From the NCBI GenBank assembly GCA_009702325.1, contig WLID01000001.1, positions 186,001 to 250,000 of the forward strand: DNA of 64,000 nt, written 5' to 3'. The notes under the pieces were generated by a model. The model had not been told where the DNA came from and did no database searches. It saw only the letters and a list, made by a program, of their open reading frames with translations. The DNA comes from Actinomycetota bacterium (GTDB lineage: Bacteria; Actinomycetota; Thermoleophilia; Gaiellales; Gaiellaceae). This document shows positions 42,941-52,119 of the stretch, piece after piece. A program made the translations under genes and the position numbers. Every line of letters begins with the position of its first letter. Positions within the stretch are counted from its first letter, which is position 1.

Positions 42941-44659
42941 ATGACGTTGCTGAAGATCATTAGGGATCTTTCGCTCGCGCAGAAGGTCGCCGCGTTGGTC
43001 GGTGTCGTGAGCGTCGTGTATCTCGTAGCGCTTGGTGTTGGAGTCGTAAGTATCGGTTCGGTCGTCTCGACGGTGCAGCGCGACTCAAAGATCTCCTCCG
43101 CTGCGCATGCCGCCGCATCAGCGGCCTACAACATGCGGATCTCGCAGGCACAGAACGTGTTGATCGAGGGGCATATCCGCAACCCAGACGGTTCCGACAT
43201 GCACACGGGCGATATCGCTGCGTTCGGCGAACGCCTCTCGACGCTGTTCTCGCTGGCGTCGGCGGCCGACGCCGAGAAGATCAAGACGGCGTTCGACGCC
43301 TGGGCAGACACCGATCGCCGTGTGGCTGCACTCACCGCCGCCGGAAACCAGGCGGGTGCGACACGGCTGCTGAATACACAGGCGAACGTCGAGGGTGACA
43401 CGCTCGCAGTGGCGTTGAGCGACTACGGCGATGCCGCCGCCACGCATGGCATCACGTCGGGCAACGCCACGAAGACGAACGCTCAGATCGGGATCGCGGT
43501 GCTGACGCTGCTTGCCCTGCTCGTGGCGGCCGCCGCGACGTTCTTCCTCTCGCGTCAGCTGCGGTCTGTGGCCCAAGCGATCCTTGCAGGTCTGCGCAGC
43601 CTCGAGCAGCGTGACGCATCCGACCTCCGTGCCGGCCTCGAGCGGGTGGCGGGGGGTGACCTCACGAAGGAGGTCGTCTCGGTCACGCCGCCGCTTGACC
43701 CCGCGGGCAACGACGAGCTTGGCCAGATCGCAGAGGCGGTCAACGGGATTCGTCAAAGCACGGTCGCGTCGATCGAGGCCTACAACGAGACCCGCGTCAA
43801 GCTGGCTGGCATCCTGGGCCGCGTGCAGGACGCGTCGACCTCCGTGTCGTCGGCCTCACGACAGATGGCATCAACCTCGGAAGAGGCCGGTCGTGCGGTG
43901 ACAGAGATCGCGGATGCGGTGTCGGATGTCGCCTCGGGTGCGGAACGCCAGGTGCGAATGGTCGAGGAGGCTCGGTCGGCAGCCGAGCACACCGCTGAGC
44001 AGGCGGGGCACGCCCGGGATGTTGCGCTCGAAGGTGTGACCGCAGCCCGTCAGGCGTCGCTTGCGATGGAAGCCGTGCATGAGGCGACCGATTCAGTCAC
44101 CAAGGCAATCCACGAGTTGGCTGCAAAGTCGGTCGAGATCGGTGGCATCGTCCAGACGATCACGGGGATCGCATCGCAGACGAACCTGCTCGCGCTCAAC
44201 GCGGCGATCGAGGCGGCCCGCGCGGGCGAGCAAGGTCGTGGTTTCGCAGTTGTTGCCGAGGAAGTGCGCAAGCTTGCCGAGGAGTCGCAGTCGGCAGCGA
44301 CGCAGATCTCAACCCTGATCGACGAGATCCAGGCGGAGACGAAGAAGACCGTGTCTGTCGTCGAAGACGGTGCGAAGCGGACAGCCGATGGCGTTGCAGT
44401 CGTTGAGCAGACGCGCGAGGCGTTCATTCAGATCGGTGAGCAGGTCGAGAATGTCACCGAGCGGATCGGCCTGATCGTTACAGCGACCGCCGAAGTTGCA
44501 GCGGTCGCGGAGCAGTCGTCGGCCTCAACCGAAGAGGTCTCGGCCTCGACGGAGGAGACGTCGGCCTCGGCGCAGGAGATCGCGGCATCGGCACAGGAGC
44601 TGGCGGCGACTGCCGAGGAGCTCCACGGCCTCGTGGCAGCGTTCAAGCTCGCCGCCTAG
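42941..44659 (+). CDS. methyl-accepting chemotaxis protein
   Basis: 572 aa. TM1 about 15-38, a helical four-helix-bundle-type sensor (about 40-185), TM2 about 188-210, HAMP, then the signalling domain with hairpin tip [30 protein letters not shown] (residues around the conserved Glu/Arg). Start ATG 42941 follows GGGGAGGG; a longer in-frame extension from 42785 has atypical composition and is rejected. No che or flagellar genes are in the window. Confidence 0.93.
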   Translation: MTLLKIIRDLSLAQKVAALVGVVSVVYLVALGVGVVSIGSVVSTVQRDSKISSAAHAAASAAYNMRISQAQNVLIEGHIRNPDGSDMHTGDIAAFGERLSTLFSLASAADAEKIKTAFDAWADTDRRVAALTAAGNQAGATRLLNTQANVEGDTLAVALSDYGDAAATHGITSGNATKTNAQIGIAVLTLLALLVAAAATFFLSRQLRSVAQAILAGLRSLEQRDASDLRAGLERVAGGDLTKEVVSVTPPLDPAGNDELGQIAEAVNGIRQSTVASIEAYNETRVKLAGILGRVQDASTSVSSASRQMASTSEEAGRAVTEIADAVSDVASGAERQVRMVEEARSAAEHTAEQAGHARDVALEGVTAARQASLAMEAVHEATDSVTKAIHELAAKSVEIGGIVQTITGIASQTNLLALNAAIEAARAGEQGRGFAVVAEEVRKLAEESQSAATQISTLIDEIQAETKKTVSVVEDGAKRTADGVAVVEQTREAFIQIGEQVENVTERIGLIVTATAEVAAVAEQSSASTEEVSASTEETSASAQEIAASAQELAATAEELHGLVAAFKLAA

Positions 44660-44678
44660 CTCACGCGTTCAAGACACG

Positions 44679-44722
44679 GCCGGCCGGCCCTTCTGGACCC
44701 TCCCCCAGAAGTGTCGGCCGGC
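44679..44722. terminator. bidirectional terminator
   Basis: GCCGGCCG (44679-44686)/CGGCCGGC (44715-44722) outer stem and TTCTGG/CCAGAA inner stem form a strong hairpin between convergent stops. Confidence 0.65.
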
Positions 44723-44732
44723 TCGCTTCGAT

Positions 44733-45737
44733 CTAGCGTGCGCGGAAGCGGTAGTGCGACACGAGCCATTCCTGACCGTCGCGGAAACCCCAAAGCTCCG
44801 CGCATGCAAGGAAGAACACACGCCAGTTAGCGAACCAGGCACGCGCACGTGAGGCGCCGTAGGTTTCGGCGAGCACCGCCATGATCTCGTCGCGATTTGC
44901 GTCCATGCGCTCAAGCCAGGCCTCCGCGGTGCGCGCGTATTCGCTGCCCGAGTGGCGCCAGTGATCTTCGAGAATCAGGTCGCGCTGGAAGTGGAGGAGA
45001 AGGTCGTCGCTCGGCATCGTCCCCGCGGTGAAGAATTTGCGGGCCATCCAGCCGGAGTCGTAGGTGTAGGCGTACTGGCGGTGGGTGAAGATGTGGCAGA
45101 AGAACGCGCCATTTGGCGCGAGCCACGCGGCGATCTTCCCGAGCAGCTGCTCGTAGTTGCGCATGTGCTCAAGCATCTCAACCGACACGATGCGGTCGAA
45201 CTGGCGGTCGAGCGTCAGGTGGTTGACATCGGCGGTGAGGACTTCGACGTTCGGGTAGCGGCGCGCCTCAATATGGGCTCGCTGCGTTGACGAGTTCGAT
45301 ACCGCGAGGATCTGTGAGGCGGGGAATCGCTCGGCGAGATAACCGGTGAGTGAGCCCCAGCCGCACCCGAGGTCGAGAATGGTCATGCCGTCTTCGATCC
45401 CGGCACGCTTGGCGTAGAGAGCGAGCATCGCGTCTTCGGCTTCGGCGAGCGTTGTCACACCCGTCGGCCAGACGCATGAGCTGTACTTCAGACGTGGGCC
45501 GAGGATGAGCTCGAAGAGCCGGGCGGGAACTTCGTAGTGCTGCTCATTCGCCTTTGCGACCTCTTCGGCGATCACTGACTCGCGTAGCCGCTCGATCAAG
45601 GCCCGATTGCCGTCCAGCCCCTTGCGGCGTTCGGAGCGCAAACGGAGTCGGCAGTTGAAGCGGATTCCCGCGCGGAGGAACGCATCGGGCACGCGCCCCG
45701 TCTCGACGATCCGATCGATCACCTTCGGGCCGATCAT
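44733..45737 (-). CDS. cyclopropane-fatty-acyl-phospholipid synthase homologue (first paralogue)
   Basis: 334-aa SAM-dependent methyltransferase of the CFA/mycolic-acid methyltransferase family. SAM motif [16 protein letters not shown]; family motifs [18 protein letters not shown] and [12 protein letters not shown]. It lacks the long N-terminal domain of the second paralogue. The C-terminal region reads [21 protein letters not shown] 45737 overlaps the DUF1295 stop by 4 nt; an in-frame ATG at 45767 is less likely. Last gene of the lipid operon. It may methylate a double bond or a branch position in fatty acids. Confidence 0.9.
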   Translation of the reverse strand: MIGPKVIDRIVETGRVPDAFLRAGIRFNCRLRLRSERRKGLDGNRALIERLRESVIAEEVAKANEQHYEVPARLFELILGPRLKYSSCVWPTGVTTLAEAEDAMLALYAKRAGIEDGMTILDLGCGWGSLTGYLAERFPASQILAVSNSSTQRAHIEARRYPNVEVLTADVNHLTLDRQFDRIVSVEMLEHMRNYEQLLGKIAAWLAPNGAFFCHIFTHRQYAYTYDSGWMARKFFTAGTMPSDDLLLHFQRDLILEDHWRHSGSEYARTAEAWLERMDANRDEIMAVLAETYGASRARAWFANWRVFFLACAELWGFRDGQEWLVSHYRFRAR

Positions 45738-46537
45738 GGCTTCGATCCTGCGCGTCGTGGGAACCATGGGATGAACGCGCTCGTCTCGGCTTGGTAGCGA
45801 CGGTAGTCATCACCGCGGCTACGGAGCGACGCGGCTTCCGCGGGCGGAATTCCCGTGACGAACAAGACGAGAACGAGGATGATCACGTACGAGCCGAACC
45901 CGAGCCAGCCCCACGGCGCCGAAACCGCGACGAGCCCGTATGCGAGCCACGTGAGCGTCTGGAAGAAGTAGTTCGGGTGACGTGAGAGCGACCAGAGGCC
46001 GTAGCGCATCGTCTTGCCCTTGTTGGCCGGATTGGCTTTGAACTGTGCGAGCTGGCGGTCGGCGAGCGCCTCACCCGCGGCCGCGACGATCCAGATCGCG
46101 ATGCCGATCCACGCGACCGTTTGCAGGCCGTGGTGGCGGTCGAACGTTGCGAGGAGGAACGGGAGCGAGAGGACGAGGGCGATTGCCGCCTGCGCTTGGT
46201 AGAAGATCGCGAAGGTCAGCTGCTCTCGGCCCTTCTCGGCCCAGCGAGCGCGGAGGTCGCGATACCGGGAGTCTTCGCCACGCCCGATGCGCGAGACGAC
46301 GACGGCGGCGAGGCGGAGGTTTTCGATTCCGCCCATGAGCGCGATTGCGACGCGATGGGCGACATCGCCGGGGCCGAGAATTGCGTAGAGCACGGCGAGT
46401 CCGGCCACCGCTCCCGCCCAGCCAGCATCAACCGCGGTGGCGTCACGGGTGCGCCGCTGCCACAGATACAGCGCTCCGAGGAGTGCTGCAGCGAAGGCCC
46501 AGCCGACCAGAAAGAGCGGTAGGCGGTGTTCGATCAC
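45734..46537 (-). CDS. DUF1295 (steroid 5-alpha-reductase-like) membrane protein
   Basis: 267 aa with about seven helices. C-terminal motif [17 protein letters not shown] and later [18 protein letters not shown] are hallmarks of DUF1295/isoprenylcysteine-methyltransferase-like reductases. Start GTG 46537 is 14 nt after the PlsC stop; a GTG or ATG further upstream would overlap PlsC. Probably reduces or modifies an unsaturated lipid intermediate with the CFA-type enzymes. Confidence 0.87.
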   Translation of the reverse strand: MIEHRLPLFLVGWAFAAALLGALYLWQRRTRDATAVDAGWAGAVAGLAVLYAILGPGDVAHRVAIALMGGIENLRLAAVVVSRIGRGEDSRYRDLRARWAEKGREQLTFAIFYQAQAAIALVLSLPFLLATFDRHHGLQTVAWIGIAIWIVAAAGEALADRQLAQFKANPANKGKTMRYGLWSLSRHPNYFFQTLTWLAYGLVAVSAPWGWLGFGSYVIILVLVLFVTGIPPAEAASLRSRGDDYRRYQAETSAFIPWFPRRAGSKP

Positions 46538-46551
46538 GCGACCTTGCGTTC

Positions 46552-47193
46552 CTAGGGGTACCACGCATGATTCGGCGCCCCAAACGGCTCGCGGAGCGCC
46601 TCGACCGCAGCCTCAAAGGTCTTAGTGAGCTCGCGTGCGCCGGCGATCGTTGGCTTAGCGGTGGCAACCTCGATTGGCTCGCCAACGATGAGGCGGATCT
46701 TCGGCAGGCCAAGCTTGAACTTCGCGGGTCGTAGCGCCCGTTCGCTGCCGATGATCGCAACAGGAATCACCGTTGCTCCGGTGCGGAGGGCGAGCTTTGC
46801 AGCCCCGCGATGCCACGGCCGCTCCCGAAAGGGAAGGCAGGTGCCCTGCGGGAAGATCCCAAGGACGTGTCCGTCGCGCAGCAGCTGCTCTCCGCGCGTG
46901 AACGCGCTGAGGTCGCCGGTGCCGCGTTCGACGGGGAACGTCCCGAAAGCGTTCATGATCCACCGCAACGGTGCGATGCCAAAGAGCTCGGCCTTCGCCA
47001 TGTATCGAACAGGCCGTGGTGTGACGAGCGCCAGAAACCACGGGTCGATGAGCGACTCGTGATTGGCAATCAGGAGCACGGGGCCCGAGGTTGGAACGCG
47101 TTCAGCACCGTCGATTGAGATGCGGTACACCGTGCGCGCCCATGGCCGGAAGCCGATGCGTTCGAGGAAGGTGTAGAGAGGGGGGCGCTTCAT
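46552..47193 (-). CDS. 1-acyl-sn-glycerol-3-phosphate acyltransferase
   Basis: 213-aa PlsC-family enzyme. Catalytic NHxxxxD is NHESLID (residues 44-50). The second block, normally FPEGTRS, reads FPQGTCLPF, a Glu-to-Gln and Arg-to-Cys change. ATG 47193 follows AAGGAG and overlaps the CFA stop (ATGA). Its place among fatty-acid modifying genes suggests it acylates glycerophospholipids in this pathway. Confidence 0.88.
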   Translation of the reverse strand: MKRPPLYTFLERIGFRPWARTVYRISIDGAERVPTSGPVLLIANHESLIDPWFLALVTPRPVRYMAKAELFGIAPLRWIMNAFGTFPVERGTGDLSAFTRGEQLLRDGHVLGIFPQGTCLPFRERPWHRGAAKLALRTGATVIPVAIIGSERALRPAKFKLGLPKIRLIVGEPIEVATAKPTIAGARELTKTFEAAVEALREPFGAPNHAWYP

Positions 47194-48413
47194 TCGAATG
47201 GTCTCCTTAGGGTGAGCTGTACATTGCGGAGCGCCCGGGTTCGAAATGCCGCCTCGCAAAACGTCAGATAGAAGTGCCACGTCCGCACAAAACGCTCGTC
47301 GTACCCGAGCTCGCGGATCTCGTCGAGCTTGGCGTCGAACTGCTCACGCCACCGCTTGAGTGTCTCAGCGTAGTGGGGTCCGATCTCATGCACCTCGGAG
47401 AGCAGGAGCGATGACGAGCGTGTCGCCGCTGCGGCGAGCGCTGAAAGCGACGGGATCAGGCAGCCGGGAAAGATGTATTGCTCGATCCAATCGGGTGCCT
47501 TGCGGTAGCGGTCGTAGCGGTTGTCCGGCACGAGAATCGTCTGGACGCAGGCGCGGCCGCCCGGAATGAGCAGGCGATCAATCGCCGCGAAGTAGGTCGG
47601 AAACTGCTTCTCGCCGATCGCTTCGAGCATCTCGATCGATGCGACGCGCGTGTAGGAGCCCTGATGGACGCGGTAATCCTCTTCGACGATCGTGATGCGG
47701 TCGGCGATGCCGGCCTCAGCGATGCGGTGGCGGGCGAACTTCGCCTGCTCGGCCGAGAGCGTCAGGCCGGTGACCCGGCAGCCGTACTCGGTTGCGGCAA
47801 GGAGGGCAAACCCGCCCCACCCGCAGCCGATTTCGAGCACGTGGTCGTCGGGGCCGAGCTCAAGCTCGTCACAGATGCGGCGGTACTTTCGCCGCTGTGC
47901 GTCGGCGAGCGTGTCGTCGGGTGAGGCGAAGATGCCGCATGAGTACGTCATTGTCTCATCGAGCATCCGCTCGAAGAGGTCGTTGCCGAGGTCGTAGTGG
48001 TAGGCGATGTTGTGCCGTGCCCGCAGCAGGCCGTTGCGTCGGTTCGGCCGTGGCCGAGCGTCGAGGATCCGGCGGATCGTTCCGTGGCGACGGTTCGCGG
48101 CTTCGGCGTTGCGCAGCAGCAGCTCAAAGAGGGCCGGGAGGTCTGACGTATCCCACTCGCCTGCCGTGTACGACTCGCCAAACCCGACCTTGCCGCGTGT
48201 TGCAAGCCGTCGAAACAGCGTGTCGGAGTGCACCTGGATATCCGCGACGGGCCCATGGCCAAACTCTCGTGTCGACCCGTCGGGAAGCGTCACCGCAAGG
48301 GTGCCGCCATCGAGGTGCCCGAGGGCCCGGTCGAGCAACGTGACCGCGATCCATTCGGCGAGTGGAAGCCGACCTGCTCCGGGCTCGCGTCGAAGTGCTG
48401 CGCGCGAGCTCAC
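47190..48413 (-). CDS. cyclopropane-fatty-acyl-phospholipid synthase (second, full-length paralogue)
   Basis: 407 aa with the N-terminal lipid-binding domain and the C-terminal methyltransferase. SAM loop VLEIGCGWGGFALLA; motifs HYDLGNDLFERMLDETMTYSCGIF, EMLEAIGEKQFP and the catalytic-region RTWHFYLTFCEAAFR (Cys, Glu). It should add methylene from SAM to a phospholipid acyl double bond. GTG 48413 overlaps the DUF1365 stop. Together with the shorter paralogue downstream there are two chemistries or specificities. Confidence 0.93.
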   Translation of the reverse strand: MSSRAALRREPGAGRLPLAEWIAVTLLDRALGHLDGGTLAVTLPDGSTREFGHGPVADIQVHSDTLFRRLATRGKVGFGESYTAGEWDTSDLPALFELLLRNAEAANRRHGTIRRILDARPRPNRRNGLLRARHNIAYHYDLGNDLFERMLDETMTYSCGIFASPDDTLADAQRRKYRRICDELELGPDDHVLEIGCGWGGFALLAATEYGCRVTGLTLSAEQAKFARHRIAEAGIADRITIVEEDYRVHQGSYTRVASIEMLEAIGEKQFPTYFAAIDRLLIPGGRACVQTILVPDNRYDRYRKAPDWIEQYIFPGCLIPSLSALAAAATRSSSLLLSEVHEIGPHYAETLKRWREQFDAKLDEIRELGYDERFVRTWHFYLTFCEAAFRTRALRNVQLTLRRPFE

Positions 48414-49168
48414 GGTCGTGCCGAACCCTTGCCCGGCTCGAACGGCGGCTTATGGTGGAACGGCACGCGCTTCAGCCACAACCGGAGTGCCTGCCAGTGG
48501 ATCAGGGCGATCACCTGTACCGGCATCAGGGGATAGCGCAGAAGAGTTCGGATCACCGACCCGTTGGTGAGCTCGCGACGTCGCCCATGCAGCACGGCGG
48601 TGAGGGGACGCTCCCCTGCTCCATCCCGGAGGTGCATGCGGGCCCACACTTCGTCGCCTGGCTGCGAGAAGGCGTACTCGTAGCTCCCCTCGACGGGGAA
48701 GAACGGCGAAACATGCAAGCGCTTCTCGTGTTCGTAGCGGAGCGTTGGGCCGTGCAGCACTTCCGGGAGCCGCTCACCGAACGTGTTGTTCAGCTCCGAC
48801 ACCATGCAGACGAGCTCCCACTGGTCAGGATTGTCGCTTGCCCGGCGGTAGCACCAGTAGAACGAAACGGGGTTGAAGACGTACCCGAACACGCGTAGCT
48901 GGGTGAGCATGAGCACGCGTTCGATCGTCGGATCGCCGACGAAGTCGATGACGGCACGTTTGATCGGCTTGTCGCCGTCGAAGTGGTCGCGATCACGAAA
49001 CGTGATGAGGTTGCGGCGGTTGACCGAGACGAGACGAAGGCGCTGATCGAGCGCCGGGAGCTCGTCGAGATCGAGGAGCCAGTACGAGATCGGGTAGGTG
49101 AACGAGTGATGTTTCGGCTCGCGCCGTGAGTGCATCAACGTTCCTTCGTAGAGCGCGGAGGTCACCAT
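48410..49168 (-). CDS. DUF1365 family protein
   Basis: 252 aa. Family segments: YEGTLMHSRREPKHHSFTYP, VLMLTQLRVFGYVFNPVSFYWCY and VSELNNTFGERLPEVL. DUF1365 is nearly always found with an FAD amine-oxidase-like protein and a CFA-type enzyme, exactly as here, which implies a shared pathway; biochemical role not established. It overlaps both neighbours. Confidence 0.92.
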   Translation of the reverse strand: MVTSALYEGTLMHSRREPKHHSFTYPISYWLLDLDELPALDQRLRLVSVNRRNLITFRDRDHFDGDKPIKRAVIDFVGDPTIERVLMLTQLRVFGYVFNPVSFYWCYRRASDNPDQWELVCMVSELNNTFGERLPEVLHGPTLRYEHEKRLHVSPFFPVEGSYEYAFSQPGDEVWARMHLRDGAGERPLTAVLHGRRRELTNGSVIRTLLRYPLMPVQVIALIHWQALRLWLKRVPFHHKPPFEPGKGSARP

Positions 49169-50373
49169 TCGACCCCCAGCGCGGCGGCGGCACGAACGCC
49201 AGACGCAAGCCCCGCCTCGTGGAAGCCGTTCCCCATGTGGGCTCCGGCGTAGAACGTCCCTCGCTCACCTGAGAGGGCGGCCAGGGCGTGCTGTGCGTCG
49301 ATCGTTCCCACCGTAAACAGCGGGTGGGCATAGGAGAACCGCGCGAGCACGTGGGCTTCGGGGATCTCTTCGTTCAGAGTGACACAGTAGTCGCGGGTGC
49401 TTTCAAGCCGCTGAAGCCGATTGAGGTAGTAGGTCAGCGTTGGCGCGCCGTCGTTTCCCATGCGGTAGTTCCAGGATCCTCGTGCCGCCTTCGTGCGCGG
49501 GAGGAGGGACGCGTCGGTGTGGAGGATGGTCTCGTTCACCGTGTAGGCAAATGCGCCGAGGATCGCCCGTTCTGCATCCGATGGATCTTCGAGCAGGGCG
49601 AGCGCTTCGTCGGCGTGGGTGGCGATGACGACGCGATCGAAGCGATGGGTCAACCCATCGGGTGTGCGAACGTCGACCCCGCCTTCGCTTCGCGCGATCG
49701 AGCGGACTCCCTGGTTCAGCCGCGCCCCGTTTGGCAGGGTGGCGACCACGGCATCGACGTAGGTCTTGCTGCCGCCTGTCACCGTTCGCCACGCGAACCG
49801 CCCGAACCCGAGCATGCCGTGGTTGTCGTAGAAGCGGATCGCGTACGCGGCCGGGAACTCGAGCGCTCGTCCAGGCGCCGTCGACCAAAGAGCCGAGGTG
49901 AGCGGGATCAGAAAGTGATTACGGAACGCGCTCGAGTAGCCGTGAGCATCGAGGTATTCGCCGAGCGATTGGCTCTCCCAGTCGGCCTCCTCGAGCGTGC
50001 GTCCTGCGGTACGGAGCCATCGCCCGATCTCCCAGAGCAGCTTGTAGTGGGCTGGACGCACGAGGTTGCGACGTTGCGCAAATGGGCGTCGACCCGAGTA
50101 CTCGAGCCCACAGGAGTCACAGACGACAGAGAACGACATCTCCGCCTCTTGCGTCTCGACCCCAAGCTCAGTGAAGAGTCGAGTGAGCAGCGGGTAGTTG
50201 CGGAGGTTGTGGACGAGGAACCCGGTGTCGAGCGTGAGGCCGTCGTAGGTCACCGTGTTCGCGTGCCCGCCAGGGCGCGCATCCTGTTCAAACAACTCGA
50301 CGTCGTGCGCTTTCGCAAGCACGTATGCCGCGCCCAGACCGGCAACGCCGGAGCCGATGACTGCTACCCGCAC
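49162..50373 (-). CDS. FAD-dependent amine-oxidase-like protein (COG2907)
   Basis: 403 aa. FAD motif VAVIGSGVAGLGAAYVLAKAHDVELFEQD at the N-terminus, GGHANTV and LDTGFLVHNLRNYPLL follow, and the C-terminal YAGAHMGNGFHEAGLASG is the FAD-binding end. Start GTG 50373 follows CGAAGG; a much longer upstream frame is an artefact antisense to the desaturase. First gene of the minus-strand lipid operon. Likely acts on an unsaturated or cyclopropane fatty acid. Confidence 0.9.
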   Translation of the reverse strand: MRVAVIGSGVAGLGAAYVLAKAHDVELFEQDARPGGHANTVTYDGLTLDTGFLVHNLRNYPLLTRLFTELGVETQEAEMSFSVVCDSCGLEYSGRRPFAQRRNLVRPAHYKLLWEIGRWLRTAGRTLEEADWESQSLGEYLDAHGYSSAFRNHFLIPLTSALWSTAPGRALEFPAAYAIRFYDNHGMLGFGRFAWRTVTGGSKTYVDAVVATLPNGARLNQGVRSIARSEGGVDVRTPDGLTHRFDRVVIATHADEALALLEDPSDAERAILGAFAYTVNETILHTDASLLPRTKAARGSWNYRMGNDGAPTLTYYLNRLQRLESTRDYCVTLNEEIPEAHVLARFSYAHPLFTVGTIDAQHALAALSGERGTFYAGAHMGNGFHEAGLASGVRAAAALGVEW

Positions 50374-50409
50374 GACGTACCTTCGTTTAAGTGCAAAGAT
50401 TGGTTCGGC

Positions 50410-51390
50410 ATGACGTTGACGACACCGGAGCCGTTGCTGCTTCCTCCCGATCCAGACGACGAGCCGGAGGTCGCGAAGGTCGGCACGGTGCGCGCGCACA
50501 CGAGTCGCCTGTCGCAGGTCGTCACGCTCGTCGCGATCATCGTGCCGCTGCTTGGCGTCGCGATGGCGATGGGGCTGCTGTGGAACATTGCGTTCCATTG
50601 GAGCGACGTGGCGATCATGGTCGGAATGTACGTTGTGTGTGCGTTCGGGACGACGATCGGGTTCCACCGCTACTTCACGCACAAGGGCTTTGATGCGCAT
50701 CCGTCGGTGAAGGCAACCCTCGCGATCCTCGGGTGCATGACGATGCAGGGCCCGATCACGCAGTGGGTAACAGACCACCGCAAGCACCACGCGTTCTCTG
50801 ACAAGGAGGGCGACCCGCACTCACCGCACGTCGGTCATGGCGATGGCGCCTGGGGTGTGTTTCGCGGATTCGTGCACTCCCATATCGGCTGGATGTTCTC
50901 GAACATGGGGATGGAGCAGGGGATGCTCTACGGCCGCGATCTCTATGAGGACAAGATGATTCGATGGATCGATCGTCTCTACCTCGTGTGGGTCGCGCTC
51001 ACCCTCGGAATTCCGTTCCTGATCGGATACGCGATCGGCGGAGTTGATCGCGGCGTTGAGGCGATGGTGTGGGGTGGCCTCGTGCGCATCTTCCTCTACC
51101 AGCACGCCACGTTTAGCGTCAACTCGATCTGCCACATGTGGGGCGCATCGGATTACCGCTCGCGAGACGAGTCACGCAATAACCGACTTGTGGCCTACCT
51201 CGTGTTCGGGGAGGGGTGGCACAACAACCATCACGCGTTCCCCGCGTCTGCGCGTCATGGTCTCCACCGCGGCCAGATCGACATGTCGTGGATGGTGATT
51301 CGCGGCCTCGAGAAGATCGGCCTCGTGTCGAACGTGCGGGTACCCGATGCTGCTCAGCTTGAGCGGCGTCGGATGATCAGACCGTCGTAG
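50410..51390 (+). CDS. acyl-CoA/acyl-lipid delta-9-type desaturase
   Basis: 326-aa membrane di-iron desaturase. The three His boxes are HRYFTH, HRKHHAF and HNNHHAF, spaced by four helices as in stearoyl-CoA desaturases. ATG 50410 is chosen; the in-frame sequence upstream runs antisense to the FAD gene. Divergent from the lipid operon across 36 bp, so it likely supplies the double bonds that the CFA-type enzymes modify. Its 3' end overlaps the convergent hydrolase by 14 bp. Confidence 0.94.
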   Translation: MTLTTPEPLLLPPDPDDEPEVAKVGTVRAHTSRLSQVVTLVAIIVPLLGVAMAMGLLWNIAFHWSDVAIMVGMYVVCAFGTTIGFHRYFTHKGFDAHPSVKATLAILGCMTMQGPITQWVTDHRKHHAFSDKEGDPHSPHVGHGDGAWGVFRGFVHSHIGWMFSNMGMEQGMLYGRDLYEDKMIRWIDRLYLVWVALTLGIPFLIGYAIGGVDRGVEAMVWGGLVRIFLYQHATFSVNSICHMWGASDYRSRDESRNNRLVAYLVFGEGWHNNHHAFPASARHGLHRGQIDMSWMVIRGLEKIGLVSNVRVPDAAQLERRRMIRPS

Positions 51391-52036
51391 AGGCCGCGAA
51401 GGCGTCGATACGCTCGCCGAGAAGCTCGGCCCAGCGACGCGCACGTGGGAACGGGAAGGGCTTGCCGTTTGGGGCTCGCAGGGCGATCGGATGGACTGCG
51501 CCGGGAATCAACGTGTAGGTGCCCGGAACGCCAAGTGCCTGGGCGCGCTCGAACCCCCGACGGGAACTTGCCGCAGACACGCCGGGAATTCCGGGAAGCC
51601 ATCGGTCGAGCGATCCGTGGAGAACATCGAGCCGACGGCCAACGAGCGTGTCGATCGGCATGCGATCGGGGATCCATGGGGCAAGTCCCACGAGTCCTTC
51701 GACACCGGGTGCGTCAACTGCGCCGATCCCGACCGCACCACCCATGGAGAAGCCAACGAGAAGCGTTCTGTCGGCTCCCGTTTCGGCGATTGCGGCCCGA
51801 GCATCGTCGATACACCAGTCGAGCCTCCGCCATGACTTGATGCGGTACCGCACCTCCGCAAACCGCAGCGTCGAGTGTTGCGGCGCAAGCCGTTCGACGA
51901 GCCACTCGAGGGAGGCGCTCCATGTGCCCTCAACCTCGCCGCCTTGACCACCGTTGATGCAGACGACAGCGAGCGACGACGGGGCATTTGTGAGGCGCAT
52001 CTCAGCGCCGGTTTGGAGGGTGACGATCTGGCTCAT
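51377..52036 (-). CDS. alpha/beta-hydrolase
   Basis: 219 aa. Nucleophile elbow GFSMGGAVG, oxyanion region CINGGQGGEVEG, C-terminal His in GAVHPIAL. Start ATG 52036 has an AACAGT hexamer 6 nt upstream and no ribosome binding site. Possibly a lipid or ester hydrolase; no specific family recognised. Convergent overlap with the desaturase. Confidence 0.82.
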   Translation of the reverse strand: MSQIVTLQTGAEMRLTNAPSSLAVVCINGGQGGEVEGTWSASLEWLVERLAPQHSTLRFAEVRYRIKSWRRLDWCIDDARAAIAETGADRTLLVGFSMGGAVGIGAVDAPGVEGLVGLAPWIPDRMPIDTLVGRRLDVLHGSLDRWLPGIPGVSAASSRRGFERAQALGVPGTYTLIPGAVHPIALRAPNGKPFPFPRARRWAELLGERIDAFAASTTV

Positions 52037-52107
52037 GGCACGACTGTTTCGTAGGCGGGCGGCGATCGGTTTGGTGCGACTTCGCACCACACGGCCGCCC
52101 GCCCAGT

Positions 52108-52113
52108 TACCGT
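52108..52113 (+). promoter_or_regulatory. putative leaderless -10 element (TACCGT)
   Basis: TACCGT is 6 nt before ATG 52120; no Shine-Dalgarno. Confidence 0.5.
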
Positions 52114-52119
52114 AGCGGT

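Noticed and set aside
49288..50409. Upstream in-frame extension of the desaturase
   Set aside because: Antisense to the FAD oxidoreductase; desaturase homologues start near MTLTTPEP.
50374..50820. Upstream extension of the FAD oxidoreductase into the desaturase gene
   Set aside because: The FAD motif VAVIGSGVAG must be N-terminal and the extension is antisense to the desaturase His boxes.
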